Positions 19,483 to 27,435 of a stretch of DNA of 64,000 nt are shown here, piece by piece; position 1 is the first letter of the stretch; every line of letters begins with the position of its first letter. The notes under the pieces are model-generated. The model was not told the DNA's origin. It worked only from the letters and a program-made list of their open reading frames with translations, and searched no databases. A program made the position numbers and the translations under genes. The stretch lies in the NCBI GenBank assembly GCA_964405435.1, contig CAYOOD010000012.1, forward strand, positions 1 through 64,000, given 5' to 3'. This DNA comes from DVEG01 sp964405435 (GTDB taxonomy: Bacteria; Cyanobacteriota; Cyanobacteriia; Cyanobacteriales; Oscillatoriaceae).

Positions 19483-21639
19483 ATGAAAGAGATCAACAAG
19501 TCGATATCTTTTGACGGACGGGATATTCGGCTGAAGGTTGGCCTACTTGCGCCTCAAGCCGGCGGTTCGGTGTTGATCGAGTCAGGAGACACCGCAGTTT
19601 TGGTGACGGCGACGCGCGCTGCTGGCAGAGAGGGCATCGATTTTCTGCCCCTATTGGTGGACTACGAAGAAAGACTGTATGCCGCCGGTCGGATTCCGGG
19701 CGGTTTTTTGCGGCGGGAAGGACGTCCTCCAGAAAAAGTGATTCTCACCAGCCGCCTGATCGATCGTCCCCTGCGTCCTTTGTTTCCGCAGTGGCTGCGC
19801 GATGACATTCAGATCGTAGCGACAACCTTGTCAATGGACGAACAGGTGCCGCCGGACGTGCTCGCCGTGACGGGAGCGTCGGTGGCGGTGTTGCTGGCCC
19901 AAATTCCCTTTAACGGGCCAATGGCAGCGGTGCGCGTGGGGTTGCTGGGGGATGACTTTATCATCAACCCAACTTACCGGGAAATCGAAGACGGAGATTT
20001 AGATCTGGTTGTCGCCGGTTCGCCCGATGGGGTGATCATGGTGGAAGCCGGGGCGAACCAGTTGCCGGAGCAGGACATTATCGAGGCGATCGATTTTGGC
20101 TACGAAGCTGCCTGCGACTTGATCAAAGCGCAGCGAGAGCTGCTAGCGGAACTGGGGCTGGAAATCGTCAGCGAGGAAGCGCCGGCAACCGATCCGACGC
20201 TGGCAAATTTCATTCGCGATCGCGCTGGCGAACCGATCAAAAAGATTTTGTCTCAATTTGACCTAGACAAAAATCAGCGGGATGCCTCCCTCGACGAAGT
20301 GAAGGCAACCCTGGTAGAAGCGGCGATCGCCGAATTGCCAGAAGAAGACCCCATCCGCGCCGCCGCCTCAGAAGGCAAAGCCGTCAGCAATCTGTTCAAA
20401 GAAGTCACCAAAGAACTGATGCGCCGCCAAATCGTCGAAGATGGCGTGCGGGTTGACGGGCGCAAGCTCGATGAAGTCCGCCCCGTCTCTTGTCGCGTCG
20501 GGCTGCTGCCCAGACGAGTACACGGCAGCGGTTTATTCAACCGGGGACTCACCCAGGTACTGTCCGCCGTCACTCTGGGAACCCCCGGCGACGCCCAAGA
20601 ACTCGCCGACGACTTGCACCCGGAAGACGAAAAGCGCTACCTGCACCACTACAACTTCCCGCCCTTCTCCGTCGGAGAAACCAAACCGATGCGGGCACCC
20701 GGACGCCGCGAAATCGGTCACGGCGCTCTAGCGGAACGGGCGATCGTCCCCATCTTGCCCGCCCAGGAAGATTTCCCCTATGTGATTCGCGTCGTCTCGG
20801 AAGTGCTATCTTCCAACGGCTCAACCTCGATGGGTTCCGTCTGCGGTTCGACTCTGGCGCTGATGGATGCCGGCGTGCCCATCTTGAAGCCGGTCAGCGG
20901 TGCGGCAATGGGGCTGATTAAAGAAGGGGATGAAGTGCGCATCCTGACTGACATTCAGGGCATCGAAGACTTCCTCGGCGATATGGACTTCAAAGTCGCC
21001 GGCACGGATAGCGGCATTACGGCGCTGCAGATGGATATGAAGATTAGCGGCTTGTCTCTCGACACGATCGCCAAAGCCATCCATCAAGCCAAGCCGGCTC
21101 GGATGCACATTCTCGAGAAAATGCTCAGCGCGATCGAGAAACCTCGCGTCGAACTCTCGCCTTACGCGCCGCGCCTGTTAACGATCAAGATCGATCCGGA
21201 ACTCATCGGTTTAATTATCGGCCCTGGCGGCAAGACGATCAAGGGAATCACCGAGGAAACCGGTGCCAAGATCGACATCGAGGACGACGGCACCGTCACC
21301 ATTTCGGCGATCGACAGCGAAAAAGCCAAGCGAGCGAGCACGATCATTCAAAATATGACGCGCAAGCTCAGCGCTGGCGATGTCTACGTCGGGCGCGTCA
21401 CCCGGATTATTCCGATCGGCGCGTTTGTGGAATTCCTGCCCGGGAAGGAAGGGATGATTCACATTTCCCAAATCGCCGACTACCGCGTCGGCAAAGTCGA
21501 AGACGAGCTGGCTGTGGGCGATGAGGTGATTGTGAAAGTGCGAGAAATCGACCAAAAAGGTCGCATCAATCTCACTCGTTTGGGCATCCATCCCGACGAG
21601 GCAGCAGCGGCTCGGACTGCTGCAGCAGCGCTTAAATAA
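19483..21639 (+). CDS. pnp: Polyribonucleotide nucleotidyltransferase (PNPase)
   Basis: 718 aa, usual length. It degrades RNA 3' to 5' with phosphate and can add tails with NDPs; in cyanobacteria PNPase is thought to be the main polyadenylating enzyme. Domain order: first RNase PH domain (about 10-145, with FLRREGRPPEK), helical linker, second RNase PH domain (about 315-545, with DGRKLDEVRPV and the catalytic SVCGSTLALMDAGVP region), KH domain with IIGPGGKTIKGI (about 573-590) and S1 domain with YVGRVTRIIPIGAFVEF (about 630-646). The start MKEINKSISFDGR is preceded by GAAAGAGATC-poor sequence but fits the family. A strong terminator follows. Confidence 0.97.
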   Translation: MKEINKSISFDGRDIRLKVGLLAPQAGGSVLIESGDTAVLVTATRAAGREGIDFLPLLVDYEERLYAAGRIPGGFLRREGRPPEKVILTSRLIDRPLRPLFPQWLRDDIQIVATTLSMDEQVPPDVLAVTGASVAVLLAQIPFNGPMAAVRVGLLGDDFIINPTYREIEDGDLDLVVAGSPDGVIMVEAGANQLPEQDIIEAIDFGYEAACDLIKAQRELLAELGLEIVSEEAPATDPTLANFIRDRAGEPIKKILSQFDLDKNQRDASLDEVKATLVEAAIAELPEEDPIRAAASEGKAVSNLFKEVTKELMRRQIVEDGVRVDGRKLDEVRPVSCRVGLLPRRVHGSGLFNRGLTQVLSAVTLGTPGDAQELADDLHPEDEKRYLHHYNFPPFSVGETKPMRAPGRREIGHGALAERAIVPILPAQEDFPYVIRVVSEVLSSNGSTSMGSVCGSTLALMDAGVPILKPVSGAAMGLIKEGDEVRILTDIQGIEDFLGDMDFKVAGTDSGITALQMDMKISGLSLDTIAKAIHQAKPARMHILEKMLSAIEKPRVELSPYAPRLLTIKIDPELIGLIIGPGGKTIKGITEETGAKIDIEDDGTVTISAIDSEKAKRASTIIQNMTRKLSAGDVYVGRVTRIIPIGAFVEFLPGKEGMIHISQIADYRVGKVEDELAVGDEVIVKVREIDQKGRINLTRLGIHPDEAAAARTAAAALK

Positions 21640-21690
21640 AAATCCCCTCCGCGCTACTGAAAACTGCGCGTAAAGCGCTCTAGCGAAAAA

Positions 21691-21716
21691 AAGCTTCTGC
21701 AATCAGAAGCTTTTTT
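21691..21716 (+). terminator. Rho-independent terminator after pnp
   Basis: Perfect nine-base stem AAGCTTCTG/CAGAAGCTT (21691-21699, 21704-21712), loop CAAT, then a run of T. It lies 51 bases after the pnp stop. Confidence 0.9.
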
Positions 21717-21837
21717 GATTTTGCGATATTTTAATTTTTTTGACCGCATCAACTGCCGCCCAGTTCTGTTTGACCGCTCGGCATTAGAGCTAAAATAAAT
21801 AACAGTTATTCCCTGCTATTCACTCGCCTAAATTGCC

Positions 21838-22416
21838 ATGATAGCCGTCACCGTCAACTTCAACGCGATCGCCCGCCTCACCGACGACCAATTTTATCAA
21901 CTCTGTCGCGACAATCCCGATGTAAAATTTGAACGCAATGCGAAGGGAGAAATCGTCATCATGTCACCCACAGGCGGAGAAACCGGAAACCGCAATTTTG
22001 AAATTGCAGCAGAATTTGCCAACTGGAATCGTCAAACTCAATTAGGGAAGGGCTTCGATTCTTCGACCTGCTTCAAATTTCCCAACGGTGCCAATCGCTC
22101 CCCTGATGTCTCTTGGATAAAAAAAGAAAGATGGGAAGCTCTCACTCCCGAACAGAGAGAAAAATTTCCCCCGATCGCGCCGGATTTTGTCTTAGAATTC
22201 ATGTCGCCTACAGATACTTTAAAAGAAACCCAAGAGAAAATGCAAGAATATATGGAGAATCAAGTCAGACTCGGCTGGTTGATTGACAGAAAAAGCCGCC
22301 GCGTGGAAATTTACCGCCAAGGGCAAGCCGTAGAAGTGCTGCAATCTCCGACAGAATTGTCAGGAGAGGATGTCTTGCCGGGTTTTGTCCTCAACATGCA
22401 AATTGTCTGGGATTGA
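21838..22416 (+). CDS. Uma2-family endonuclease (copy 1)
   Basis: 192 aa. Uma2 (DUF820) proteins have a PD-(D/E)XK restriction-endonuclease-like fold and are hugely expanded in cyanobacteria; their target is unknown. The conserved core is visible: an N-terminal acidic GEIVIMSPTGGETG, then RSPDVSW (Asp), DFVLEFMSP (Glu) and the following Q-rich helix ETQEKMQEYMENQVRLGWLID. The reading frame is identical in protein sequence to the gene at 22526, with one silent base difference in codon 6. There is no obvious operon partner. The gene follows the pnp terminator and has its own start region. Confidence 0.9.
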   Translation: MIAVTVNFNAIARLTDDQFYQLCRDNPDVKFERNAKGEIVIMSPTGGETGNRNFEIAAEFANWNRQTQLGKGFDSSTCFKFPNGANRSPDVSWIKKERWEALTPEQREKFPPIAPDFVLEFMSPTDTLKETQEKMQEYMENQVRLGWLIDRKSRRVEIYRQGQAVEVLQSPTELSGEDVLPGFVLNMQIVWD

Positions 22417-22525
22417 AAATCGGGGCAAAGAAAAGTAGGTTGGCTTGAGCGCCTCAACCCGCCTGATAAAAATAGAGTTAGAATAACTGACAGATATTCA
22501 CTCCCACTCATCATCCCCAATTGCC

Positions 22526-23104
22526 ATGATAGCCGTCACCGTTAACTTCAACGCGATCGCCCGCCTCACCGACGACCAATTTTATCAACTCTGTCGCGAC
22601 AATCCCGATGTAAAATTTGAACGCAATGCGAAGGGAGAAATCGTCATCATGTCACCCACAGGCGGAGAAACCGGAAACCGCAATTTTGAAATTGCAGCAG
22701 AATTTGCCAACTGGAATCGTCAAACTCAATTAGGGAAGGGCTTCGATTCTTCGACCTGCTTCAAATTTCCCAACGGTGCCAATCGCTCCCCTGATGTCTC
22801 TTGGATAAAAAAAGAAAGATGGGAAGCTCTCACTCCCGAACAGAGAGAAAAATTTCCCCCGATCGCGCCGGATTTTGTCTTAGAATTCATGTCGCCTACA
22901 GATACTTTAAAAGAAACCCAAGAGAAAATGCAAGAATATATGGAGAATCAAGTCAGACTCGGCTGGTTGATTGACAGAAAAAGCCGCCGCGTGGAAATTT
23001 ACCGCCAAGGGCAAGCCGTAGAAGTGCTGCAATCTCCGACAGAATTGTCAGGAGAGGATGTCTTGCCGGGTTTTGTCCTCAACATGCAAATTGTCTGGGA
23101 TTGA
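22526..23104 (+). CDS. Uma2-family endonuclease (copy 2)
   Basis: 192 aa, identical in protein sequence to the gene at 21838; over 579 bases I find only one difference (GTC to GTT, codon 6). The repeat period is 688 bases. The flanks are related but clearly diverged: upstream both have a TATTCACTC-like block and AATTGCCATG at the start, with many changes between. Identical coding DNA with diverged flanks suggests gene conversion after an older duplication. Catalytic residues are the same as in copy 1. Confidence 0.9.
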   Translation: MIAVTVNFNAIARLTDDQFYQLCRDNPDVKFERNAKGEIVIMSPTGGETGNRNFEIAAEFANWNRQTQLGKGFDSSTCFKFPNGANRSPDVSWIKKERWEALTPEQREKFPPIAPDFVLEFMSPTDTLKETQEKMQEYMENQVRLGWLIDRKSRRVEIYRQGQAVEVLQSPTELSGEDVLPGFVLNMQIVWD

Positions 23105-23119
23105 CAATGGGAGAAACGT

Positions 23120-23155
23120 GTCGAGGCATCGAACACTGAACACTCAACATTCAAC
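23120..23155. repeat. Degenerate inverted heptamer tract
   Basis: GTCGAGGCATCGA (complement of the 13-base unit TCGATGCCTCGGC, near match) is followed by ACACTGA/ACACTCA-type heptamers in inverse orientation. It lies between Uma2 copy 2 and the convergent membrane protein. Confidence 0.6.
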
Positions 23156-23158
23156 TTT

Positions 23159-23725
23159 TCAAGGATTCGGGGCAGGGGGTGCCGCAGGGCGCTCTACTTG
23201 AGGCACGGGCTTATTTCCAGATTTACTGATAAACTGGGAAGCGAAAAAGGCTGCAGTTCCCACCAGCGCGCAAGCCGCGATCGCTCCTGTTAGGAGCAGC
23301 AAAACCTGCTGGCGCTTGACTGGTGGCTTGTTTGCCGGTGTATGGGGCGGCGCATTCTCTGGAACATTCGCCGCAGGGGATGGACTTTCATCGCGAGATT
23401 GAGAGGCAAACATCATCGAATAAGCGCCAAACTCCAAGCCAAATTCTTGACTCCAAGCAGTCTCCTTCTCGCCTACTTGTCTGCCGTAAACCTTCACCCG
23501 CTCGATCTCTGCGGGCTCCCACTTCGACAGTTGCGTGCGGATCGTATCGACAAATTTTTTGCGATCGGGCGCTTGATTCGCTGATTCGAGCAAGACGTGC
23601 AAGCCGTCCTTTCGGACAGCCACTTTAGCCGTCACGCCTTGGGGTTGTAGCTGGCGGTTCAGCAGAGCGGCGATCGCTTGCGGATCTCCCTGCTGGGCAA
23701 GTTGCAGAAGTGTCGGCGGTGCCAT
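23159..23725 (-). CDS. Cyanobacterial protein with C-terminal membrane segment
   Basis: 188 aa from ATG 23725 (MAPPTLLQLAQQGDP); the frame is open 23 codons further upstream, but this start matches the family. Residues 1-100 form a small domain common in cyanobacteria: LAQQGDPQAIAALLNRQLQPQGVTAKV near the start and VKVYGRQVGEK...WSQEFGLEF near 75-98. A proline-rich linker follows, then a single membrane helix (LLLLTGAIAACALVGTAAFFASQFI, roughly residues 140-165) and a proline-rich tail. The N-terminal domain would be cytoplasmic if the helix inserts N-in. No function is known to me. Confidence 0.8.
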   Translation of the reverse strand: MAPPTLLQLAQQGDPQAIAALLNRQLQPQGVTAKVAVRKDGLHVLLESANQAPDRKKFVDTIRTQLSKWEPAEIERVKVYGRQVGEKETAWSQEFGLEFGAYSMMFASQSRDESPSPAANVPENAPPHTPANKPPVKRQQVLLLLTGAIAACALVGTAAFFASQFISKSGNKPVPQVERPAAPPAPNP

Positions 23726-24353
23726 ATTTAGCAGCGGAGGAGAGCGTAGTTTTTTCCCCTTGTGGGGATGAATCCATTCACGCGATCGCCCCAATCGCTT
23801 AGAATGCGATAGTTATTTGGTACATTATAGCCTATCATAATCTTTTCAACGCTTTAATGCGAACGAAAACCACTATAGCTCACTCTCAGGGGATCGTCTA
23901 AATTTTGCCCAATTCTTCAGGCGATCGCTTCTCCCGCGCTATTTTATTTTAACTTGCATTTTTTCCTCATCCGGCGAAGGCTTGATTGAGCGCTTGCAGG
24001 CGATAGAAACTCTAAAATTTACAAGATAAAATTTCAAGCTTGGCGGGAGAAAGCGCCAAGAACGGAGAAAAGGGCCAGAAAAAGGCCCTAGCTGACCGGA
24101 ACCAGGGGCGATCGAGCCCAGCCGAATCGGCGATCGCAAAACATTCGCGCCAAAATTGCCCGCACTGCCCCTTAAAAATCACTATCTTTATCTCGATCGC
24201 GCTGTCTCACTTTAGGCTTCCTCACTTTAGCGCTGCTCGGCATTTCAGGCACAGCAGCAAGCACGATTTCCAATGCCAACAGCCTGAGCAGAGCCAAAAA
24301 GCCTTAGACTGGAGGGTGCATTATTTAGCGTACTTTACATAACAGAGTCACCT
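23726..24353. other. Intergenic region between divergent genes
   Basis: About 630 bases upstream of both the small membrane protein and tpiA. HIP1 copies are present. I see no gene or repeat. Promoters for both sides are expected here but no clear hexamer pair was found. Confidence 0.4.
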
Positions 24354-25079
24354 GTGCGGAAAATCGTTCTCGCTGGAAATTGGAAAATGTACAAAACCCA
24401 GGCAGAAGCCCTGGAGTTTTTGAAGGGATTTATCACCCAACTGGAAGCAACCCCAGAACAGAGAGAAGTTGTCCTGTGCGCCCCCTTCACAGCCCTGGCG
24501 ACCCTTTCTCAAAACCTGCACGGTTCTCGCGTGCGGTTGGGGGCACAGAATGTCCACTGGGAGCCATCTGGAGCCTACACAGGTGAAATCTCTGGCCCCA
24601 TGTTGGTAGAGATCGGGGTGCGTTACGTCATTATCGGTCACAGCGAACGGCGGCAATACTTCGGCGAGACTGACGAAACCGTCAACCGCCGCCTGAAAGC
24701 AGCCCAGAAAAACGGGTTGATCCCGATCCTGTGCGTGGGCGAAACCAAGCAGCAGCGGGATGCAGGCGAAACAGAATCCCACATCTTCAGCCAGTTGGAA
24801 AAAGACCTGGTGGATGTGGATCAAAGCAACCTGGTGATTGCCTACGAGCCCATCTGGGCGATCGGCACGGGCGACACCTGCGAATCCGTTGAAGCCAACC
24901 GAGTCATCGGCTTGATTCGCAGCAAGCTGAGCAATCCAGACGTGCCGATTCAGTACGGCGGTTCTGTCAAGCCGGACAATATCGACGAGATCATGGCTCA
25001 GCCAGAAATTGACGGCGTTTTGGTGGGCGGCGCGAGTCTGGAACCGCCGAGTTTTGGCCGCATTGTCAATTATAAGTAG
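24354..25079 (+). CDS. tpiA: Triosephosphate isomerase
   Basis: 241 aa. It interconverts dihydroxyacetone phosphate and glyceraldehyde-3-phosphate in glycolysis and the Calvin cycle. Catalytic residues are all present: Asn/Lys in AGNWKMYK (residues 7-14), His in IIGHSERR (about 93-100) and Glu in AYEPIWAIGTG (about 164-174), with the phosphate loop GGSV and VGGASL near the C-terminus. The start codon is GTG at 24354, giving the usual MRKIVLAGNWKM start. folP follows on the same strand after 152 bases of repeats. Confidence 0.97.
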   Translation: MRKIVLAGNWKMYKTQAEALEFLKGFITQLEATPEQREVVLCAPFTALATLSQNLHGSRVRLGAQNVHWEPSGAYTGEISGPMLVEIGVRYVIIGHSERRQYFGETDETVNRRLKAAQKNGLIPILCVGETKQQRDAGETESHIFSQLEKDLVDVDQSNLVIAYEPIWAIGTGDTCESVEANRVIGLIRSKLSNPDVPIQYGGSVKPDNIDEIMAQPEIDGVLVGGASLEPPSFGRIVNYK

Positions 25080-25082
25080 AGA

Positions 25083-25146
25083 ATGGGGCATGGGGCATGG
25101 GGCATGGGGAGTGCTAAGTGCTCGATGCCTCGGCTGAGTGCTGAGT
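25083..25146. repeat. Mixed heptamer array (GGGGCAT and TGAGTGC units)
   Basis: Three copies of GGGGCAT are followed by degenerate TGAGTGC units and one copy of the 13-base unit TCGATGCCTCGGC. It lies between tpiA and folP. Confidence 0.8.
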
Positions 25147-25231
25147 TTTGAGAAAGTCTTTTCTGCCCAATTCTCTATTCCCAATTCCCAATGCCCTTTT
25201 GCCCAATGCCCTTTTGCCCAATTCCCAAATA

Positions 25232-26083
25232 ATGACAAACGACAGAGGACAACTGACCATTCGGGGACGCACGTTCAAGTGGGGCGATCGCACCTATTTG
25301 ATGGGCGTCCTCAACGTAACGCCGGACAGTTTCAGCGATGGGGGGCAGTTCAACAGCCTAGAGGCGGCTCTGGAACAAGGGAGAGCCCTAGTTGAGGCGG
25401 GTGCGGACATCCTCGATGTCGGGGGGCAGTCCACTCGCCCCGGTGCCGCTGAAGTCCCCCTCCAAGAAGAACTCGATCGCGTCGTTCCCGTGGTGCGATC
25501 GCTCTGTGCAGCCCTGCCGGTGCCGATTTCCGTAGATACCACCCGCTCTGAGGTGGCGCGGGCAGCAGTGGAGGCAGGAGCCGATCTGGTCAATGATATT
25601 TCTGGGGCGACTTTCGACGCGCACATGCTGCCAACGGTGGCAGAATTGGGCGTGCCGCTGATCTTGATGCACATCCGGGGAACGCCCCAAACAATGCAGC
25701 AATTAACCGATTACGAAGACTTGATCGCAGAAATTCGCGAGTTCCTCCACAGCCGCATTCAAGCAGCGATCGCTGCAGGCATCCCGAGCGATCGCCTCAT
25801 CGCCGATCCCGGCATTGGTTTCGCGAAAACCTTCCCTCAAAACCTGGAAATCCTCCGCAGGCTGGGAGAATTTCGCCCCCTCAACTGTCCCCTTTTAGTC
25901 GGCCCCTCCCGCAAAAGCTTTATCGGCCACATCCTCAACCAACCCGATCCCAAAGCCCGCGTCTGGGGAACGGCGGCGGCATGTTGCGCCGCGATCGCTG
26001 CTGGCGCTGACATCCTCCGCGTTCACGACGTCCAGCAGATGCAGCAGGTCTGCCGCGTTGCCGATGCGATTTTCCGAGGCTGA
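25232..26083 (+). CDS. folP: Dihydropteroate synthase
   Basis: 283 aa from ATG 25232 (MTNDRGQLTIRGRTF). The open frame runs 28 codons further upstream through repeat-like DNA, so the later ATG is preferred. The enzyme joins p-aminobenzoate to the pterin in folate synthesis and is the target of sulfonamides. Motifs: MGVLNVTPDSFSDGG, GADILDVGGQSTRPGA, PISVDTTRSEVA, NDISG, DPGIGFAKT, VGPSRKSFIG and a C-terminal RVHDV. All are intact. A tpiA-folP neighbourhood is, as I recall, seen in other cyanobacteria too. Confidence 0.96.
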   Translation: MTNDRGQLTIRGRTFKWGDRTYLMGVLNVTPDSFSDGGQFNSLEAALEQGRALVEAGADILDVGGQSTRPGAAEVPLQEELDRVVPVVRSLCAALPVPISVDTTRSEVARAAVEAGADLVNDISGATFDAHMLPTVAELGVPLILMHIRGTPQTMQQLTDYEDLIAEIREFLHSRIQAAIAAGIPSDRLIADPGIGFAKTFPQNLEILRRLGEFRPLNCPLLVGPSRKSFIGHILNQPDPKARVWGTAAACCAAIAAGADILRVHDVQQMQQVCRVADAIFRG

Positions 26084-26157
26084 AACCCTGTCTCCTTTTA
26101 GTCCCTATTTTTAAATTTTTTATAAAACCTCACTTATATTTTCGCGTCCGAACTTGC

Positions 26158-27024
26158 CTAGCTTTGACCGTTGCCATTGGGGGAATTGGGATTTTGACCG
26201 CTGCCATTGGCGGAACCGGGATTCTGACCGTTCCCTTCCTGAAAACTCGGGCCGGTATTTTGCAGCAGTTCGTTAATTGATTTGGTCACCGCCTCGCCGC
26301 TCATATAAACAATCTTGGCATTCGAGCTCTCGCTGAGCCTCTGACTGGCGTCTACATACCGTTGAGCAACGAGATATTGCAAAATGTCCCGACTGTTGGC
26401 CTGCGCCTGCAGGGCCTTAGAGAGCTTTTGCATGGCCTCCACCGTGCCCTCAGCCTCCAAAATGGAGGCTTTTTTCTTGCTTTCAGCCGCTCTTTCCATC
26501 TCCAAGGCTTCCAACACCGAAGCCGCCGGTTTGATGTCTTGCACCTCGACGCGATAAACCTTAATCCCCCAGCGTACTGTATCGTCGTCCAACTCCTTTA
26601 ATAAAGCCTGATTGATTTGTTTGCGAGAGGAAAACGTTTCCTGCAGCTCCATCTGACCGATTTCCGCTCGCATCGTCGTAATCACCAGATTTTTCAGAGC
26701 TTCTTCAACATCGTCAACTTTGTAATAAGCCAGTGCCAAGTCCATAACGCGCCAATACACCACGGCATTGACTGAGAGAGAAACATTATCTTTTGTAATG
26801 GTTGGATGGGGGTCGATATCGAGGACGCGCTCGGCCTCCGTATCCTCGATCACAATCACGTCGAAAAAGGGATTGATCAAATTAAATCCAGGGCGGAGTA
26901 CGCGGTGATATTTTCCCAGGCGCTCTACCACTGCTTGGTTGCTTTCAGTGACAATTTTCACCGATCGCGAGGCGAAAGCAATAGCCGCTGTTAGAGAAAT
27001 AAACACTGCCAGAATATTTTCCAT
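26158..27024 (-). CDS. Band-7 / SPFH membrane protein (stomatin-like)
   Basis: 288 aa. An N-terminal hydrophobic anchor (residues 4-20) is followed by a band-7 domain: VKIVTESNQAVVERLGKYHRVLRPG, then VLDIDPHPTITKDNVSLSVNAVVYWRV and the coiled-coil region ALEMERAAESKKKASILEAEG. Proteins of this family (QmcA, stomatin-like) assemble into large membrane rings and often work with NfeD-type proteases, but no such gene is adjacent. The C-terminus from about residue 262 is a low-complexity tail of Asn/Gly/Pro/Ser units (GSGQNPNSPNGNGQS), with an internal DNA duplication of roughly 30 bases. Confidence 0.92.
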   Translation of the reverse strand: MENILAVFISLTAAIAFASRSVKIVTESNQAVVERLGKYHRVLRPGFNLINPFFDVIVIEDTEAERVLDIDPHPTITKDNVSLSVNAVVYWRVMDLALAYYKVDDVEEALKNLVITTMRAEIGQMELQETFSSRKQINQALLKELDDDTVRWGIKVYRVEVQDIKPAASVLEALEMERAAESKKKASILEAEGTVEAMQKLSKALQAQANSRDILQYLVAQRYVDASQRLSESSNAKIVYMSGEAVTKSINELLQNTGPSFQEGNGQNPGSANGSGQNPNSPNGNGQS

Positions 27025-27168
27025 AATCCAGGCTCTCCTGCTAGGCTGGGCTGCAATTGGCGTCTGCGGTGTATATCTAGTGTAGTGCTCTTGAGAAAGT
27101 CGCGGAAGGCTGTCAGAGGTTGAGGGGTTCGGGGGCGATAGGACTTCAGGGGTTCAGGGGAGAAGATT

Positions 27169-27201
27169 AGAAACCCGCTTTCTTGAAGAAACCGGGTTTC
27201 T
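27169..27201. repeat. AGAAACCCG hairpin repeat
   Basis: A 33-base near-perfect palindrome (AGAAACCCG at one end, CGGGTTTCT at the other) in the gap upstream of both the band-7 gene and the large kinase. It is a copy of the repeat also found at 9073, 55146 and 60036. Confidence 0.75.
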
Positions 27202-27435
27202 GGGGACGCGCGAAGTTGAGCAATCCCCTTGAGGAATTGAAATCGGAAATAGTTTTCGCAATAGTTTCCGCAACTGCCGCGTCAAGCGATCGCGGGATCG
27301 AAGCACTTTTTCGCCCGATCGAGCCAGTCGCCCGCCGCGCTGTCTACCACGCAAGAAAGATGTCGGCAGCCAATGCTTCTAGTACCTTAGTGGTAAAGCC
27401 GTGGCTGAACAGCTTGCCCAATAGGAGACATCCCG

